Shown here in pieces: positions 52,483 to 61,182 of a stretch of DNA of 64,000 bases. The translations under genes were made by a program, and so were the position numbers. The notes beneath the pieces are model-generated. The model did no database searches, was not told the DNA's origin, and saw only the letters and a list, made by a program, of their open reading frames with translations. Origin of the DNA: Streptomyces coacervatus (GTDB lineage: Bacteria > Actinomycetota > Actinomycetes > Streptomycetales > Streptomycetaceae); assembly GCF_029223485.1 (NCBI RefSeq), contig NZ_JARHTP010000023.1, positions 62,001 to 126,000 of the forward strand. Direction: 5' to 3'. Numbering within the stretch: position 1 is the first letter of the stretch; each line of letters begins with the position of its first letter.

Positions 52483-54134
52483 TGACCGACGACAGCCAGC
52501 AGGAGCTGCTGAGCCGGCTGTTCATGGTCCGGCACGGCGAATCGACCTGCAATTCCGTGCACCGCATCGCGGGACAGCGCGACGCACCCCTGACCTTTCT
52601 CGGCCGGATCCAGGCCGAGAAGGTCGCCAAGGGCCACCGCGACCAGCACTTCGACCGCGTGTACGTCTCTCCGCTGACCCGTGCCTACGAGACCGCCGAC
52701 ATCGTCTTCGGTATCGACGACCCCGACGCGCGGGATCCCGAAGTCGTGGTCGACGAGCGCCTGATGGAACGCGACTTCGGCAGCTACACGCTGGAGAGCA
52801 AGTCCATCCTCCAGCGCCGCCACGGCATCGCCGAGTACGAGCGCGCCATGAACGCCGACAGCGAAACCATGCACGGTGGCGAGACGTTCCAGCAGTTCAG
52901 GGACCGCGTCCACGCCTTCTACGAACAGGAATTGCTGCCCGCGCTGCGCCGCGGCGAGACGGTGTGCGTGGTCTCGCACAAGTACGTCGTCGAGCTGATC
53001 TGCCGGTTCATCCTGGACCGGCCGGCCGAGGAGTCGTACGACCTGCGGCTGCCCAACTCCCAGATGCTGCAGGGCGATCGGATCCACAGCTATGTGAAGA
53101 ACGAGAACGAGACCATGAACATGGTCTACGACTGGATCGTCGTCAACCATCCCGTGGTCTTCTGCGCGGGCCTGGCGGCGGGTCTCCTTGCCAACGTGGC
53201 GGGACTGCGCGTGGCCACCTCGCCGTACCTGCTGCTTCTGCTCCTGGTGCTGGCCAGCGTCATCACCATGTGCCGCATCGAACTGGAGAACGCACGAGCG
53301 TTTGTGACCGACCGCGGCACGCTCCGGTCCGTCGCCCTGCGCTACCTCGCCCTGCCGATCGTCTTCGCGGCCCTGGTGCGCTGGTCGGACGCGGACAGCA
53401 CGAGTACGGCGGCGATCGCCGCCGTGTTCCTCGCCACCCCAAGCTCCGTGGTGGCGATGACCGTCAGCCGCTGCCTCGGCGGAATGATCATGCCGACGTT
53501 CGCGCAGGTCCTGCTCTCCTCACTGGCCGCGACCGTGTCGTTCTCGGCCGTCCTCGCCCTGACTCTGCGCGAGAACGTGGCACCGGCCGTCGCCATCAGC
53601 GCCGCCACCTCCACCGGCGTCGTCACGGCGGTCTACCTCCTGGTCAAGCGCCTGCGGGAGCGGTCTCCCATCCGCACGGCCAAGTACGGCGAGCGCAACG
53701 GATATGTGGCGGTGCTGCTGCTCACCGCGTTCATCGTGCTGGTCTGCCTCAAGCTCGACCTGGATGGCTTCACCACCTACGCGCCACCCGCGGCGGGCAT
53801 CGCCGTCGGCCTGCGACTCGTCGCTGCCCTGCTCAAGCGCCGACGCCACGTACAGACGCTCGACGACTACACCGCCATGACCTACCCGAACGTGTTCGTG
53901 GTGGTCATCATCGCCGCGCTCACCGGCAATGGGCCGCTGGAGCAAGTGGCGATCTGGACCCTGCTGCCGATGTTCGTCCTGTCGTTCTTCGACAGTTGGT
54001 ACTCCCGCTTCCTCGTCGTCGCCCCCGACGACGCGCGCTGGCCGACCGTCCTCAAACTTCCCGCGCACCTGCCCGTGCGTGGCCGACCGGCCACCGAGGA
54101 TCCGCGCGAGCCCTCCGTCCCCGCCCATTCCTGA
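52482..54134 (+). CDS. Histidine phosphatase fused to a multi-pass membrane domain
   Basis: A 550-residue protein. Residues 12-195 are a phosphoglycerate-mutase-like histidine phosphatase: LFMVRHGEST with the nucleophile His, SPLTRAYETADIVF, and the second histidine in VCVVSHKYVVELICR. From about residue 220 there are some nine membrane segments (VVFCAGLAAGLLANVAGL, IAAVFLATPSSVVAMTVSR, VFVVVIIAALTGNGPLEQV) loosely like bile-acid/Na+ symporter folds. Overlaps with both neighbours (TGATG). The phosphatase would face the cytoplasm. Confidence 0.82.
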   Translation: MTDDSQQELLSRLFMVRHGESTCNSVHRIAGQRDAPLTFLGRIQAEKVAKGHRDQHFDRVYVSPLTRAYETADIVFGIDDPDARDPEVVVDERLMERDFGSYTLESKSILQRRHGIAEYERAMNADSETMHGGETFQQFRDRVHAFYEQELLPALRRGETVCVVSHKYVVELICRFILDRPAEESYDLRLPNSQMLQGDRIHSYVKNENETMNMVYDWIVVNHPVVFCAGLAAGLLANVAGLRVATSPYLLLLLLVLASVITMCRIELENARAFVTDRGTLRSVALRYLALPIVFAALVRWSDADSTSTAAIAAVFLATPSSVVAMTVSRCLGGMIMPTFAQVLLSSLAATVSFSAVLALTLRENVAPAVAISAATSTGVVTAVYLLVKRLRERSPIRTAKYGERNGYVAVLLLTAFIVLVCLKLDLDGFTTYAPPAAGIAVGLRLVAALLKRRRHVQTLDDYTAMTYPNVFVVVIIAALTGNGPLEQVAIWTLLPMFVLSFFDSWYSRFLVVAPDDARWPTVLKLPAHLPVRGRPATEDPREPSVPAHS

Positions 54135-55528
54135 TGACCACGGGAGCTGTTGTGCACCCCACGCACCCCGCCCACCCTGCCCATCCCACGGCCTATCTGG
54201 CCGCGACCACCGACAAGAACCTCGAACTCGTCCTCCACGTCCTGCCCGCGATCGTGGTCATCCTTGCCGCCTCGGCCCTCTGCGGACGCCTCGCCCTCCT
54301 GGTGAAGCAGCCGCGGGTGCTGGGGGAGATGGTGGCCGGCGTCCTCCTCGGCCCCACCCTGTTCGGCGCGCTGTTCCCCGCGGCGCAGAAGGCGGTCTTC
54401 ACCCCCGAGGTGAAGCCCGTCCTCTACGTCCTGAGCACCATCGGCCTGACGGTCTTCATGTTCCTGGTCGGCGCCGGCCTCGACCATGGTGGCGGCAACG
54501 GCAAGAAGGACACCAGGAACGCCGCCGTCCTCGCCGTGTCGGGCATCCTCCCGTCCCTCCTGCTCGGTGCCGGAGCCGCGTATCTCCTCTACGACCGGCT
54601 CTCCCGCCCCGACGTCTCCCCGTTCGAGTTCGCGCTCTTCATCGGCGGCGCCCTGTCGATCACGGCGTTCCCGATGCTCGCCCGCATCCTCTACGAGCGG
54701 GGGCTGCAGAACTCCCCGCTCGGCCGGATGACCCTGCTGGGCGCCTCGATCGACGACGCCGCCGCATGGTGCTTCCTGGCCGTGCTCTCGGCCATGCACA
54801 CCGGCGCCGGCGCACTCCACGTCCTGCGCACGATCGGCCTCACGGCCCTGTTCGCCGTCGTCATGCTCACCGTGGTCGCCCGGCTGCTGCGGCCGATGGG
54901 CGCACGGGTCGAGCGCACCGGCCACTTCGGCTTCGACCAGATGTACATCGTCGTGGCCATCGTCCTGCTGTCGGGACTGTTCACCGACTACATCGGCATC
55001 TACTCCGTCTTCGGCGGCTTCATCGCCGGACTCGCCATGCCGCGCAACCCCGCCTTCCGAGCCGCCCTGCACAGCCGCATGATGGACGTCGTCTGCGTCC
55101 TGCTCCTGCCGATCTTCTTCGCCTTCTCCGGCCTCAACACGGAACTCGGCGGCATCGCCGGATGGGCCATGATCGGCCCGTTCCTGCTGATCCTGGCGGC
55201 GGGCTTCGTCGGCAAGTACGCGGGCTGCGCGACCGCCCTGCGCGCGGTCGGCTTCTCCTGGCGCGAATCCTGGGCGGTCGGCGGCCTCATGAACGCCCGC
55301 GGCCTGATGATCCTCATCTTCATCAACATCGGCCTCGCCCAGGGAATGATCACCAAGGACGTCTTCGCCATGCTGGTCCTGGTCGCGGTCGTCACCACCG
55401 CCGGCGCCATGCCGCTGTACCGCTGGGCGCTGCCCGAGCGGCTCGAACAGGGGATGTCCCCTCCGGCACCGGATCCCAAGGCCGCCTCCGGACCAGCCCC
55501 GGCCGAGGCAGAGCCAGTTCATGCCTGA
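54134..55528 (+). CDS. Kef-type cation/proton antiporter (CPA2), second copy
   Basis: A 464-residue CPA2 protein with PRVLGEMVAGVLLGPTLFGA, ITAFPMLARILYERGL, LGASIDDAAAWCFLAVLS (ion-binding DD) and LPIFFAFSGLNTELGG. A His/Pro-rich start (HPTHPAHPAHPTAYLA) precedes the first membrane helix. Its ATG overlaps the previous stop. It is a paralogue of the antiporter at 40076, and both close operons led by a flavin oxidoreductase. Confidence 0.9.
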   Translation: MTTGAVVHPTHPAHPAHPTAYLAATTDKNLELVLHVLPAIVVILAASALCGRLALLVKQPRVLGEMVAGVLLGPTLFGALFPAAQKAVFTPEVKPVLYVLSTIGLTVFMFLVGAGLDHGGGNGKKDTRNAAVLAVSGILPSLLLGAGAAYLLYDRLSRPDVSPFEFALFIGGALSITAFPMLARILYERGLQNSPLGRMTLLGASIDDAAAWCFLAVLSAMHTGAGALHVLRTIGLTALFAVVMLTVVARLLRPMGARVERTGHFGFDQMYIVVAIVLLSGLFTDYIGIYSVFGGFIAGLAMPRNPAFRAALHSRMMDVVCVLLLPIFFAFSGLNTELGGIAGWAMIGPFLLILAAGFVGKYAGCATALRAVGFSWRESWAVGGLMNARGLMILIFINIGLAQGMITKDVFAMLVLVAVVTTAGAMPLYRWALPERLEQGMSPPAPDPKAASGPAPAEAEPVHA

Positions 55529-55533
55529 ACCAC

Positions 55534-55567
55534 GGGCCGGCCGGACGCGTGAGCGCCCGGCCGGCCC
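55534..55567 (+). terminator. Hairpin between antiporter and symporter genes
   Basis: GGGCCGGCCGG (55534-55544) pairs with CCGGCCGGCCC (55557-55567), an 11-bp stem with 12-nt loop directly after the antiporter gene, so the symporter may have its own promoter or receive read-through. Confidence 0.6.
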
Positions 55568-55615
55568 GCACGTGTTCACCCGCCCGAAGTCCTTCGTCCC
55601 CGCACGGGAGCAGTC

Positions 55616-57238
55616 ATGCCCAACGGCGTGAACGGCGTCGCCCTCGCCGTCTTCATCCTCTTCTTCCTGGCCGTCACGGTCATGGGCTTCCTCGCCACAC
55701 ACTGGCGCAAGCCCGAGAACGAGCACAGCCTCGACGAATGGGGCCTGGGCGGACGGTCGTTCGGCACCTGGATCACGTGGTTCCTGCTCGGCGGCGACGT
55801 CTACACGGCCTATACGTTCGTGGCGGTCCCGGCGGCGATCTACGCGGCCGGCGCGGCCGGCTTCTTCGCGGTGCCCTACACGATCCTCGTCTACCCGCTG
55901 ATCTTCACGTTCCTGCCCCGCCTGTGGTCGGTGTGCCACCGCCACGGGTACGTCACCACGGCGGACTTCGTCCGCGGCCGCTTCGGCTCCAAGGGCCTGT
56001 CGCTCGCCGTGGCCTTCACCGGCATCCTGGCGACCATGCCGTACATCGCGCTCCAACTGGTCGGCATCCAGGCGGTGCTGGACGTGCTGGGCGTCGGCGG
56101 CGGCGAGAACACCAACTGGTTCGTCAAGGATCTCCCCCTTCTGATCGCGTTCGGCGTGCTGGCCGCATACACCTACTCCTCGGGCCTGCGCGCCCCCGCG
56201 ATGATCGCCTTCGTGAAGGACACGCTGATCTACGTCGTCATCGTGGTCGCGGTCATCTACATCCCGATCAGGCTGGGCGGGTTCGACGACATCTTCGCCG
56301 CAGCGGAAAAGAAGTACACGGGGGCCGGTACGGGCGGACTGCTCCCGGCCTCCGCGGGCCAGTGGACGTACGCCACACTGGCGTTGGGCTCCGCGATGGC
56401 GATGTTCATGTACCCGCACTCGATCACCGCGACGCTTTCGTCCCGCAGCCGTGAGGTGATCCGCCGCAGTACAACCGTGATGCCCCTCTACACCTTGATG
56501 CTCGGGCTGTTGGCCCTGCTGGGCTTCATGGCGATCGCGGCGGGCGTGAAGGTCACCAACGGCCAGCTGGCCATCCCCCAGCTCTTCGAGGACATGTTCC
56601 CGAGCTGGTTCGCGGGCGTGGCCTTCGCGGCGATCGGCATCGGCGCGCTCGTCCCGGCGGCCATCATGTCCATCGCGGCGGCGAACCTCTTCACCCGCAA
56701 CATCTACAAGGACTTCATCAAGCCGGACGCGACACCGGAGCAGGAGACCAGGGTCTCCAAGGTGGTCTCGCTGCTGGTGAAGGCGGGCGCCCTGGTCTTC
56801 GTTCTGACGATGGACAAGACGGTCGCCATCAACTTCCAGCTGCTGGGCGGCATCTGGATCCTGCAGACCTTCCCGGCCCTGGTCGGCGGACTGTTCACCC
56901 GCTGGTTCCACCGCTGGGCCCTGCTGGCCGGCTGGGCGGTCGGCATGGGCTACGGCACCCTCGCCGCCTACGGGGTCGCCTCTCCCACCCAGCCCCACTT
57001 CGGCGGCTCGTCGGCGGCGATCCCCGGCATCGGGGAGACCGGCTACATCGGCCTGACGGCGTTCGTGCTCAACGTGGCCGTAACGGTGGTCCTCACCTGC
57101 GTACTGAAGGCGGCCAAGGCTCCCGAGGGCATCGACGTCACATCCCCCGGGGACTACACCGCGGACCCGGCAGAAGCGGGCACGAAGGAAGCTCCCACCC
57201 TCCGTCCGGGCACTTCACCCGCCCCCAACCCCAGTTGA
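55616..57238 (+). CDS. Sodium:solute symporter (SSS family)
   Basis: A 540-residue, about 13-segment transporter with GGRSFGTWITWFLLGGDVYT, MYPHSITATLSSRSREVIRR and IGIGALVPAAIMSIAAANLF, the SSS signature region of the MctP/ActP-like monocarboxylate branch. The usual DUF3311 partner gene is not in front of it. It could import a carboxylate used by the upstream operon. It converges on the tetR gene 19 bp away. Confidence 0.9.
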   Translation: MPNGVNGVALAVFILFFLAVTVMGFLATHWRKPENEHSLDEWGLGGRSFGTWITWFLLGGDVYTAYTFVAVPAAIYAAGAAGFFAVPYTILVYPLIFTFLPRLWSVCHRHGYVTTADFVRGRFGSKGLSLAVAFTGILATMPYIALQLVGIQAVLDVLGVGGGENTNWFVKDLPLLIAFGVLAAYTYSSGLRAPAMIAFVKDTLIYVVIVVAVIYIPIRLGGFDDIFAAAEKKYTGAGTGGLLPASAGQWTYATLALGSAMAMFMYPHSITATLSSRSREVIRRSTTVMPLYTLMLGLLALLGFMAIAAGVKVTNGQLAIPQLFEDMFPSWFAGVAFAAIGIGALVPAAIMSIAAANLFTRNIYKDFIKPDATPEQETRVSKVVSLLVKAGALVFVLTMDKTVAINFQLLGGIWILQTFPALVGGLFTRWFHRWALLAGWAVGMGYGTLAAYGVASPTQPHFGGSSAAIPGIGETGYIGLTAFVLNVAVTVVLTCVLKAAKAPEGIDVTSPGDYTADPAEAGTKEAPTLRPGTSPAPNPS

Positions 57239-57257
57239 GAGCCGGATCCATGGATGC

Positions 57258-57857
57258 CTACCCCGCCGCCCGGTCGGCGATCGACTCCAGGGCGGCGACC
57301 ACGGTCCTTTGCAGCGTCGCGGCGTCGGCACCGGCGCGGGAGCGCAGGTTGACCCCGTAGGCGAGCAGCGCCAGCAGATCCGCGGAGGCGTCGGGGTCGG
57401 CGCCGGGGGCGAGCTGCCCCTGGTGCTCGGCGGTGACGAGTGCCGCGTACATCGCGTCGCGCAGTTCCCGGTGGTGCTGGTCCAGGACGGCGCGTACCTC
57501 GGGATCACTGTTCTCGGCCCCGGCGTGCGCGTTGGAGACCATGCAGCCCCAGCGGGCGTACTCACCCGAGCAGCGGGCCTCGATCAGGCCGCCGAAGAAC
57601 TCGGAGACGGCCGGCAGGCCCCGCTCGTCCTCGGCCAGGCGCCGGAACATCGGCTGGGATCGCTGCTCCAAGTAGCGGCGCAGCGCGGTGAGATAGAGCT
57701 CCTGCTTGCCGCCGAACGTGGCGTACAGGCTGGAACGGTTGAGGCCGGTCGCGGTCACCACGTCCTGGATCCCGGTCGAGGCCACGCCCTGCCGCCAGAA
57801 CAGTCGCACCACGGTCTCCAGGGTGGCGTCCGGGTCGAAGTGCTTGATGTCCGGCAT
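57258..57857 (-). CDS. TetR-family regulator of the peroxiredoxin
   Basis: A 199-residue TetR protein beginning MPDIKHFDPDATLETVVRLF with helix-turn-helix TGIQDVVTATGLNRSSLYATF and a C-terminal domain carrying CSGEYARWGCMVSNAHAG, the cysteine-containing ligand region of TetR_C_16/YcdC-like sets. One 24-bp operator is 14 bp upstream of its start, and a second lies before the divergent peroxiredoxin, so autoregulation and joint control are likely. A third copy at 49774 may extend its regulon. Confidence 0.9.
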   Translation of the reverse strand: MPDIKHFDPDATLETVVRLFWRQGVASTGIQDVVTATGLNRSSLYATFGGKQELYLTALRRYLEQRSQPMFRRLAEDERGLPAVSEFFGGLIEARCSGEYARWGCMVSNAHAGAENSDPEVRAVLDQHHRELRDAMYAALVTAEHQGQLAPGADPDASADLLALLAYGVNLRSRAGADAATLQRTVVAALESIADRAAG

Positions 57858-57870
57858 GTTTCACCCCGCT

Positions 57871-57894
57871 ATCTTGAAATAAGGGTTCCAAGAT
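57871..57894. promoter_or_regulatory. 24-bp operator, copy 2 (before tetR)
   Basis: ATCTTGAAAT-AAGG-GTTCCAAGAT, an imperfect palindrome with outer arms ATCTTG/CAAGAT exact. It covers the tetR promoter position, 14 bp from the ATG. It is identical to copy 3 outside the four central bases. Confidence 0.75.
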
Positions 57895-58215
57895 ACTCCC
57901 CGTTTACTGCGCCGCAAAGGTGCTGATGAGTGCAGAGCGGGGCGGGCCGCCCACCTGCGCGAAGGCGTCCAGCTTCGTCCACGATCCACCCGAGGCGTAC
58001 CGCGCGTCGCGACCATGCCCTCATGAATCGCATACCAGCCCTCTGGGCGGCCGCGTACGGGTCGCAGACACCCCGCCTCCGCCGCTTCCTCGCCCGCCGC
58101 GCGGTGCATGTTGCCGCCTTCATCAGGGCTCTCGCCCTGGCCGACCACCGTCCGTTCACCAGCCTCTGACCGATTGGCACCTCCGCACGGCTGGCGCGGG
58201 GCCGCTCATGCCCTT
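57895..58215. other. Spacer between the two operators
   Basis: A 321-bp stretch between the divergent regulator and peroxiredoxin operators. Short frames on both strands exist (for example MNRIPALWAAAYGSQTPRLR at 58023), but without recognisable domain or ribosome binding site. It is long for a simple divergent promoter, so a lost small gene is possible. Confidence 0.4.
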
Positions 58216-58239
58216 ATCTTGGAACGGTCATTTCAAGAT
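58216..58239. promoter_or_regulatory. 24-bp operator, copy 3 (before the peroxiredoxin)
   Basis: On the minus strand ATCTTGAAAT-GACC-GTTCCAAGAT, the same 20 outer bases as copy 2. It ends 40 bp before the peroxiredoxin ATG. Confidence 0.75.
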
Positions 58240-58278
58240 CTGCCTCGCTCCAGCCGTCAGCCAGGAGGAACCAGCGCT

Positions 58279-58929
58279 ATGACCACCCTGAACGCGGAAC
58301 TGCGCACGTTCTACGAAGCCCGCCAGCAGCAGATCCCCGCCGAGATCCGGGAGATCATGCAGCGGGCCGGCCAGGAACTCGCCGACTCGGGCCAGGCCGA
58401 CCGCGCCCTGACCGTCGATGCGCAGGCCCCGCGCTTCAGCCTCCCCTCCGCGCCCGGGCAGACCCTGACCCTGGACGACCTGCTCGCCGAAGGCCCGGTC
58501 GTCCTGACCTTCTACCGCGGCGCCTGGTGCCCGTACTGCAACATCGCCCTGCGCGCCCTCCAGCAGCACCACGAGGCCATCACCGACCGCGGTGCCCGCC
58601 TGGTGGCCGTCTCACCGCAGATCCCCGACGCGTCCCTCACCCTGTCCGAGAAGCACGCCCTCACCTTCGACGTCCTCAGCGACCTCGGCTCCGACACCGC
58701 CAAGCAGTACGGCCTCGCCTTCGACCTCCCCGACGACCTCGCCGCCGTCTACGACAAGCTCGGCTTCGACCTCCAGCGCGTCAACGACGGCCACCCGCGC
58801 ACCCTGCCGCTCCCCGCGACCTACGTCATCGACCGCGACGGCGTCATCCGCTGGGCCTTCGTCGACACCGACTACACCACCCGCGCCGAACCAGCCGACA
58901 TCATCGCCGCCCTCGATGCCTTGAACTGA
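58279..58929 (+). CDS. AhpC/TSA-family peroxiredoxin-like protein
   Basis: A 216-residue thioredoxin-fold peroxiredoxin with the motif TFYRGAWCPYCNIALRALQQ; Cys84 and Cys87 form a CxxC instead of the single peroxidatic cysteine of Prx1. ATYVIDRDGVIRWAFVDTDY is near the end. AGGAGG at 58263-58268 serves the ATG. It reduces peroxides or acts as a thiol reductase, under control of the divergent TetR. A C-terminal fragment of a paralogue lies at 41423. Confidence 0.9.
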   Translation: MTTLNAELRTFYEARQQQIPAEIREIMQRAGQELADSGQADRALTVDAQAPRFSLPSAPGQTLTLDDLLAEGPVVLTFYRGAWCPYCNIALRALQQHHEAITDRGARLVAVSPQIPDASLTLSEKHALTFDVLSDLGSDTAKQYGLAFDLPDDLAAVYDKLGFDLQRVNDGHPRTLPLPATYVIDRDGVIRWAFVDTDYTTRAEPADIIAALDALN

Positions 58930-59035
58930 GCCGATCGGCGCGATCAGTCCTCGGCGGGAGCGTCGGTCATCGGCACCGAGCCCGGCCCGCCGAGAGGGGA
59001 CACGCGGCCACTGTCCTTGGGCTGGCGTTCGAGGC

Positions 59036-59668
59036 ATGGCGAAGGTCCACCCAGGCGCAACGCTCGCACCCCATTTCCGCGACTTCCTGCCCGACTGGGT
59101 CGCTCGGCAGGAGTGGTATGCCGGAAGCGGCATACCGTCCCTGACGCCAGTCGGGTATTTCCGGTTCGAGGACCCAGCCGGCGAGGTCGGCATCGAGACG
59201 CACCTCGTGACCGACGGGACGGCGCTCTATCAGATCCCGATGACGTATCGCGACGCCCCACTGCCGGACACTGCGCCCGGCATCACAGCGCCGCTCATCG
59301 CAACCGCGCAGCACAGTGTGCTCGGCAACCGTTGGACATACGACGGGCTGGCCGATCCGGTCTGGAAGAGCGAACTGCTACGCCTGGTCCGCACCAACTC
59401 GGTATCCGAGCCGAGCGGTAAGCGAGGTGTGGGCCCGGCCGAGGCCCGTGGGCGCCGACTCCTCCACGGTGACGTGGACGCCGACTCGGTGATCATTGAA
59501 CTGAAACGCGTGGTCACCGTCGGCGCCCCGGTCGAGGAGCCGGGCTTGCTCGGCGCCTGGCCCCCGGATGGCCCCGGCGCCGTCCAGGTCCACGGCTGTC
59601 TTGCTCTGCTGCGCGAGGTGACTCCTGCACATGGCATGCCCGGCGAGGATTGTTCAGCTGATCACTGA
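59036..59668 (+). CDS. Maltokinase N-terminal-cap-like protein
   Basis: A 210-residue protein starting MAKVHPGATLAPHFRDFLPD WV, with QEWYAGSGIPSLTPVGYFRF, ETHLVTDGTALYQIPMTYR and HSVLGNRWTYDGLADPVWK. This set matches the N-terminal cap of actinobacterial maltokinases (Pep2) found as a separate protein. It has no kinase motif. The function of the free cap is unknown. It ends 6 bp inside the convergent merR remnant. Confidence 0.75.
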   Translation: MAKVHPGATLAPHFRDFLPDWVARQEWYAGSGIPSLTPVGYFRFEDPAGEVGIETHLVTDGTALYQIPMTYRDAPLPDTAPGITAPLIATAQHSVLGNRWTYDGLADPVWKSELLRLVRTNSVSEPSGKRGVGPAEARGRRLLHGDVDADSVIIELKRVVTVGAPVEEPGLLGAWPPDGPGAVQVHGCLALLREVTPAHGMPGEDCSADH

Positions 59669-60103
59669 CTCACCTGGGAAAGGGGCCACGACGTGCCGAA
59701 CAATCCCGGGGCGCCGATGATGCTGCAGATGTCGACGTCGGTGCAGGTGCTCGGGTCGGTGGCGGCGGCGCGCTCGGCCAGGCCGCGCAGCGCGGTGCGA
59801 GTCTTGCGAAGCTCGGCCAAACGCCGTTCGATGTCGGCGAGGTGCTGCTGGATCAGGTCGGTGACGTGGGCGCACGGTGCCGCGCCCGAGTCGCGCAGGG
59901 CGAGGACCGAGCAGATCTCAGCGAGCGTGAGACCGGCCGACTGGGCGTCGCGGATGAACGCCAGCCGGGCGCCGGTCTGCGCCGGGTAGTCGCGGTAACC
60001 GCCCGCCGTCCGGGGCGGTGCAGGCAGCAGTCCGGCCCGCTCGTAGAAGGCGGATCGTCTTCGGCGTCACGTCGTTCGTGGCGGCCAGTTCTCCGATGCG
60101 CAT
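59662..60103 (-). pseudogene. merR: MerR-family metal regulator with a one-base insertion
   Basis: Starting at 60103: MRIGELAATNDVTPKTIR, then one extra C (CGC-C-TTC TAC, near 60053) shifts the frame. Skipping it restores FYERAGLLPAPPRTAGGYRD, FIRDAQSAGLTLAEICSVLA, SGAAPCAHVTDLIQQHLADI and the metal-site tail STCTDVDICSIIGAPG to TGA at 59662. The 442-bp span (one over a multiple of three) fits a single insertion. Cysteines in APCAH and CTDVDIC point to mercury or zinc/copper sensing. It is divergent from the alkylmercury-lyase-like gene. Confidence 0.82.
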
Positions 60104-60120
60104 ACAGCCGAGGTTACGCC

Positions 60121-60152
60121 TTGACCTTCCAGTGCACTGGAAGGTCTAACGT
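60121..60152 (+). promoter_or_regulatory. MerR-type promoter with a perfect 24-bp palindrome
   Basis: TTGACC at 60121-60126 is the minus-35 and TCTAAC/TAACGT at about 60145-60152 the minus-10. Between and across them GACCTTCCAGTG (60123-60134) and CACTGGAAGGTC (60135-60146) form a perfect palindrome. The 18-20-bp spacer and the dyad overlapping it are the design on which MerR proteins twist the DNA to activate. It drives the lyase-like gene at 60188. Confidence 0.8.
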
Positions 60153-60187
60153 CGGTCACAGCCACAGTGACCTGGGAGGACGCGGCC

Positions 60188-61177
60188 ATGCGCATCACAC
60201 TTCTGACGGTGCCCGACTGCCCCCACGCACCGCTGGCCCGCGAGCGGATCGACCAGGCACTCGACGGCAGGGCCGCCGAGGTGGGCGTGGTCGAAGTGAC
60301 CGACGAGACGCAGGCCGCACGGCTCGGCATGACCGGTTCTCCTACCGTCCTCATCGACGGCGTCGACCCTTTCCCTGTCCCGGGTACAGCCGCCTCCGTC
60401 TCCTGTCGGCTGTACCGCAGCCCCGACGGGCACACCGAGGGGGCGCCAATTGTGGCCGGCCTGCGTCACGCCCTCGATATCGCGGGGGGCGGCTGCGGCT
60501 GTGACGAACCGCCCATGGACGCGGCGAGCCGGGGTGGGCAAGGCAGTCCAGCACCCAACGCCGGAGGATTACGCGCCGTAAAGCAAGCCGTCCTGCGGTC
60601 CTTCGCACGCACAGGCCGGGCACCCGAAACCGCCGACCTGGAACAGGTATCACGCGACTACGGCCGCGAACCCGGCCAGGTCCTGGCCGAGCTGGCCGCC
60701 GAGGACTTCCCCACCGTCGACGACCACGGCCGTATCCAGGCCGCGTACCCCTTCTCCGCCACCTCCACCCCCACCGCCCACCGCCTCCGCCTCGCCGACG
60801 GCACCGGGGTGTGGGCGATGTGCGCGATCGACGCGCTCGGCATCCCGGACATGCTCGGCACCGACGCCGTGATCACCTCGGCCGACCCGGTCACCGGCGA
60901 GCGCATCACCGTCACCTCCACCGCCGGGCAGATGACATGACAGCCCGCCACGGCCCTGGTCTACGTCGGCCGGCGCACCCGCACCGGCCCCGTCGCCCCC
61001 CTCGCCTGCGGCGCCCTGAACTTCTTCACCAGCCACCGCACCGCACGCACCTGGGCCAAGCAACACCCCGACTACACCGGCAAGGTTATCGACCAATCCC
61101 GTGCCGAAGCTCTGGGGCGGTCCACCTTCGGCTACTTGCTGCACGCGGAGCAGCGCCTCGAAAAGCGAGGACGATAA
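60188..61177 (+). pseudogene. merB: Alkylmercury-lyase-like (MerB) gene interrupted by TGA
   Basis: The product starts with a thioredoxin-like domain (LTVPDCPHAPLARERIDQAL, GMTGSPTVLIDGVDPF), followed by a MerB domain (RDYGREPGQVLAELAAEDFP). The first catalytic pair is in MCAIDALGIPDML (Cys212, Asp215). At 60938-60940 TGA stands in frame after GQMT, where homologues have tryptophan; the frame continues with QPATALVYVGRRTRTGPVAP and LACGALNFFTS, containing the second catalytic Cys, to TAA at 61175. GGGAGG precedes ATG 60188. The truncated 250-residue product lacks that Cys. Confidence 0.82.
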
Positions 61178-61182
61178 GCGGC

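Noticed and set aside
53882..56998. 1038-residue antisense frame over antiporter and symporter
   Set aside because: Asp/Glu/Gly/Arg-rich translation typical of the complement of membrane-protein genes; not coding.
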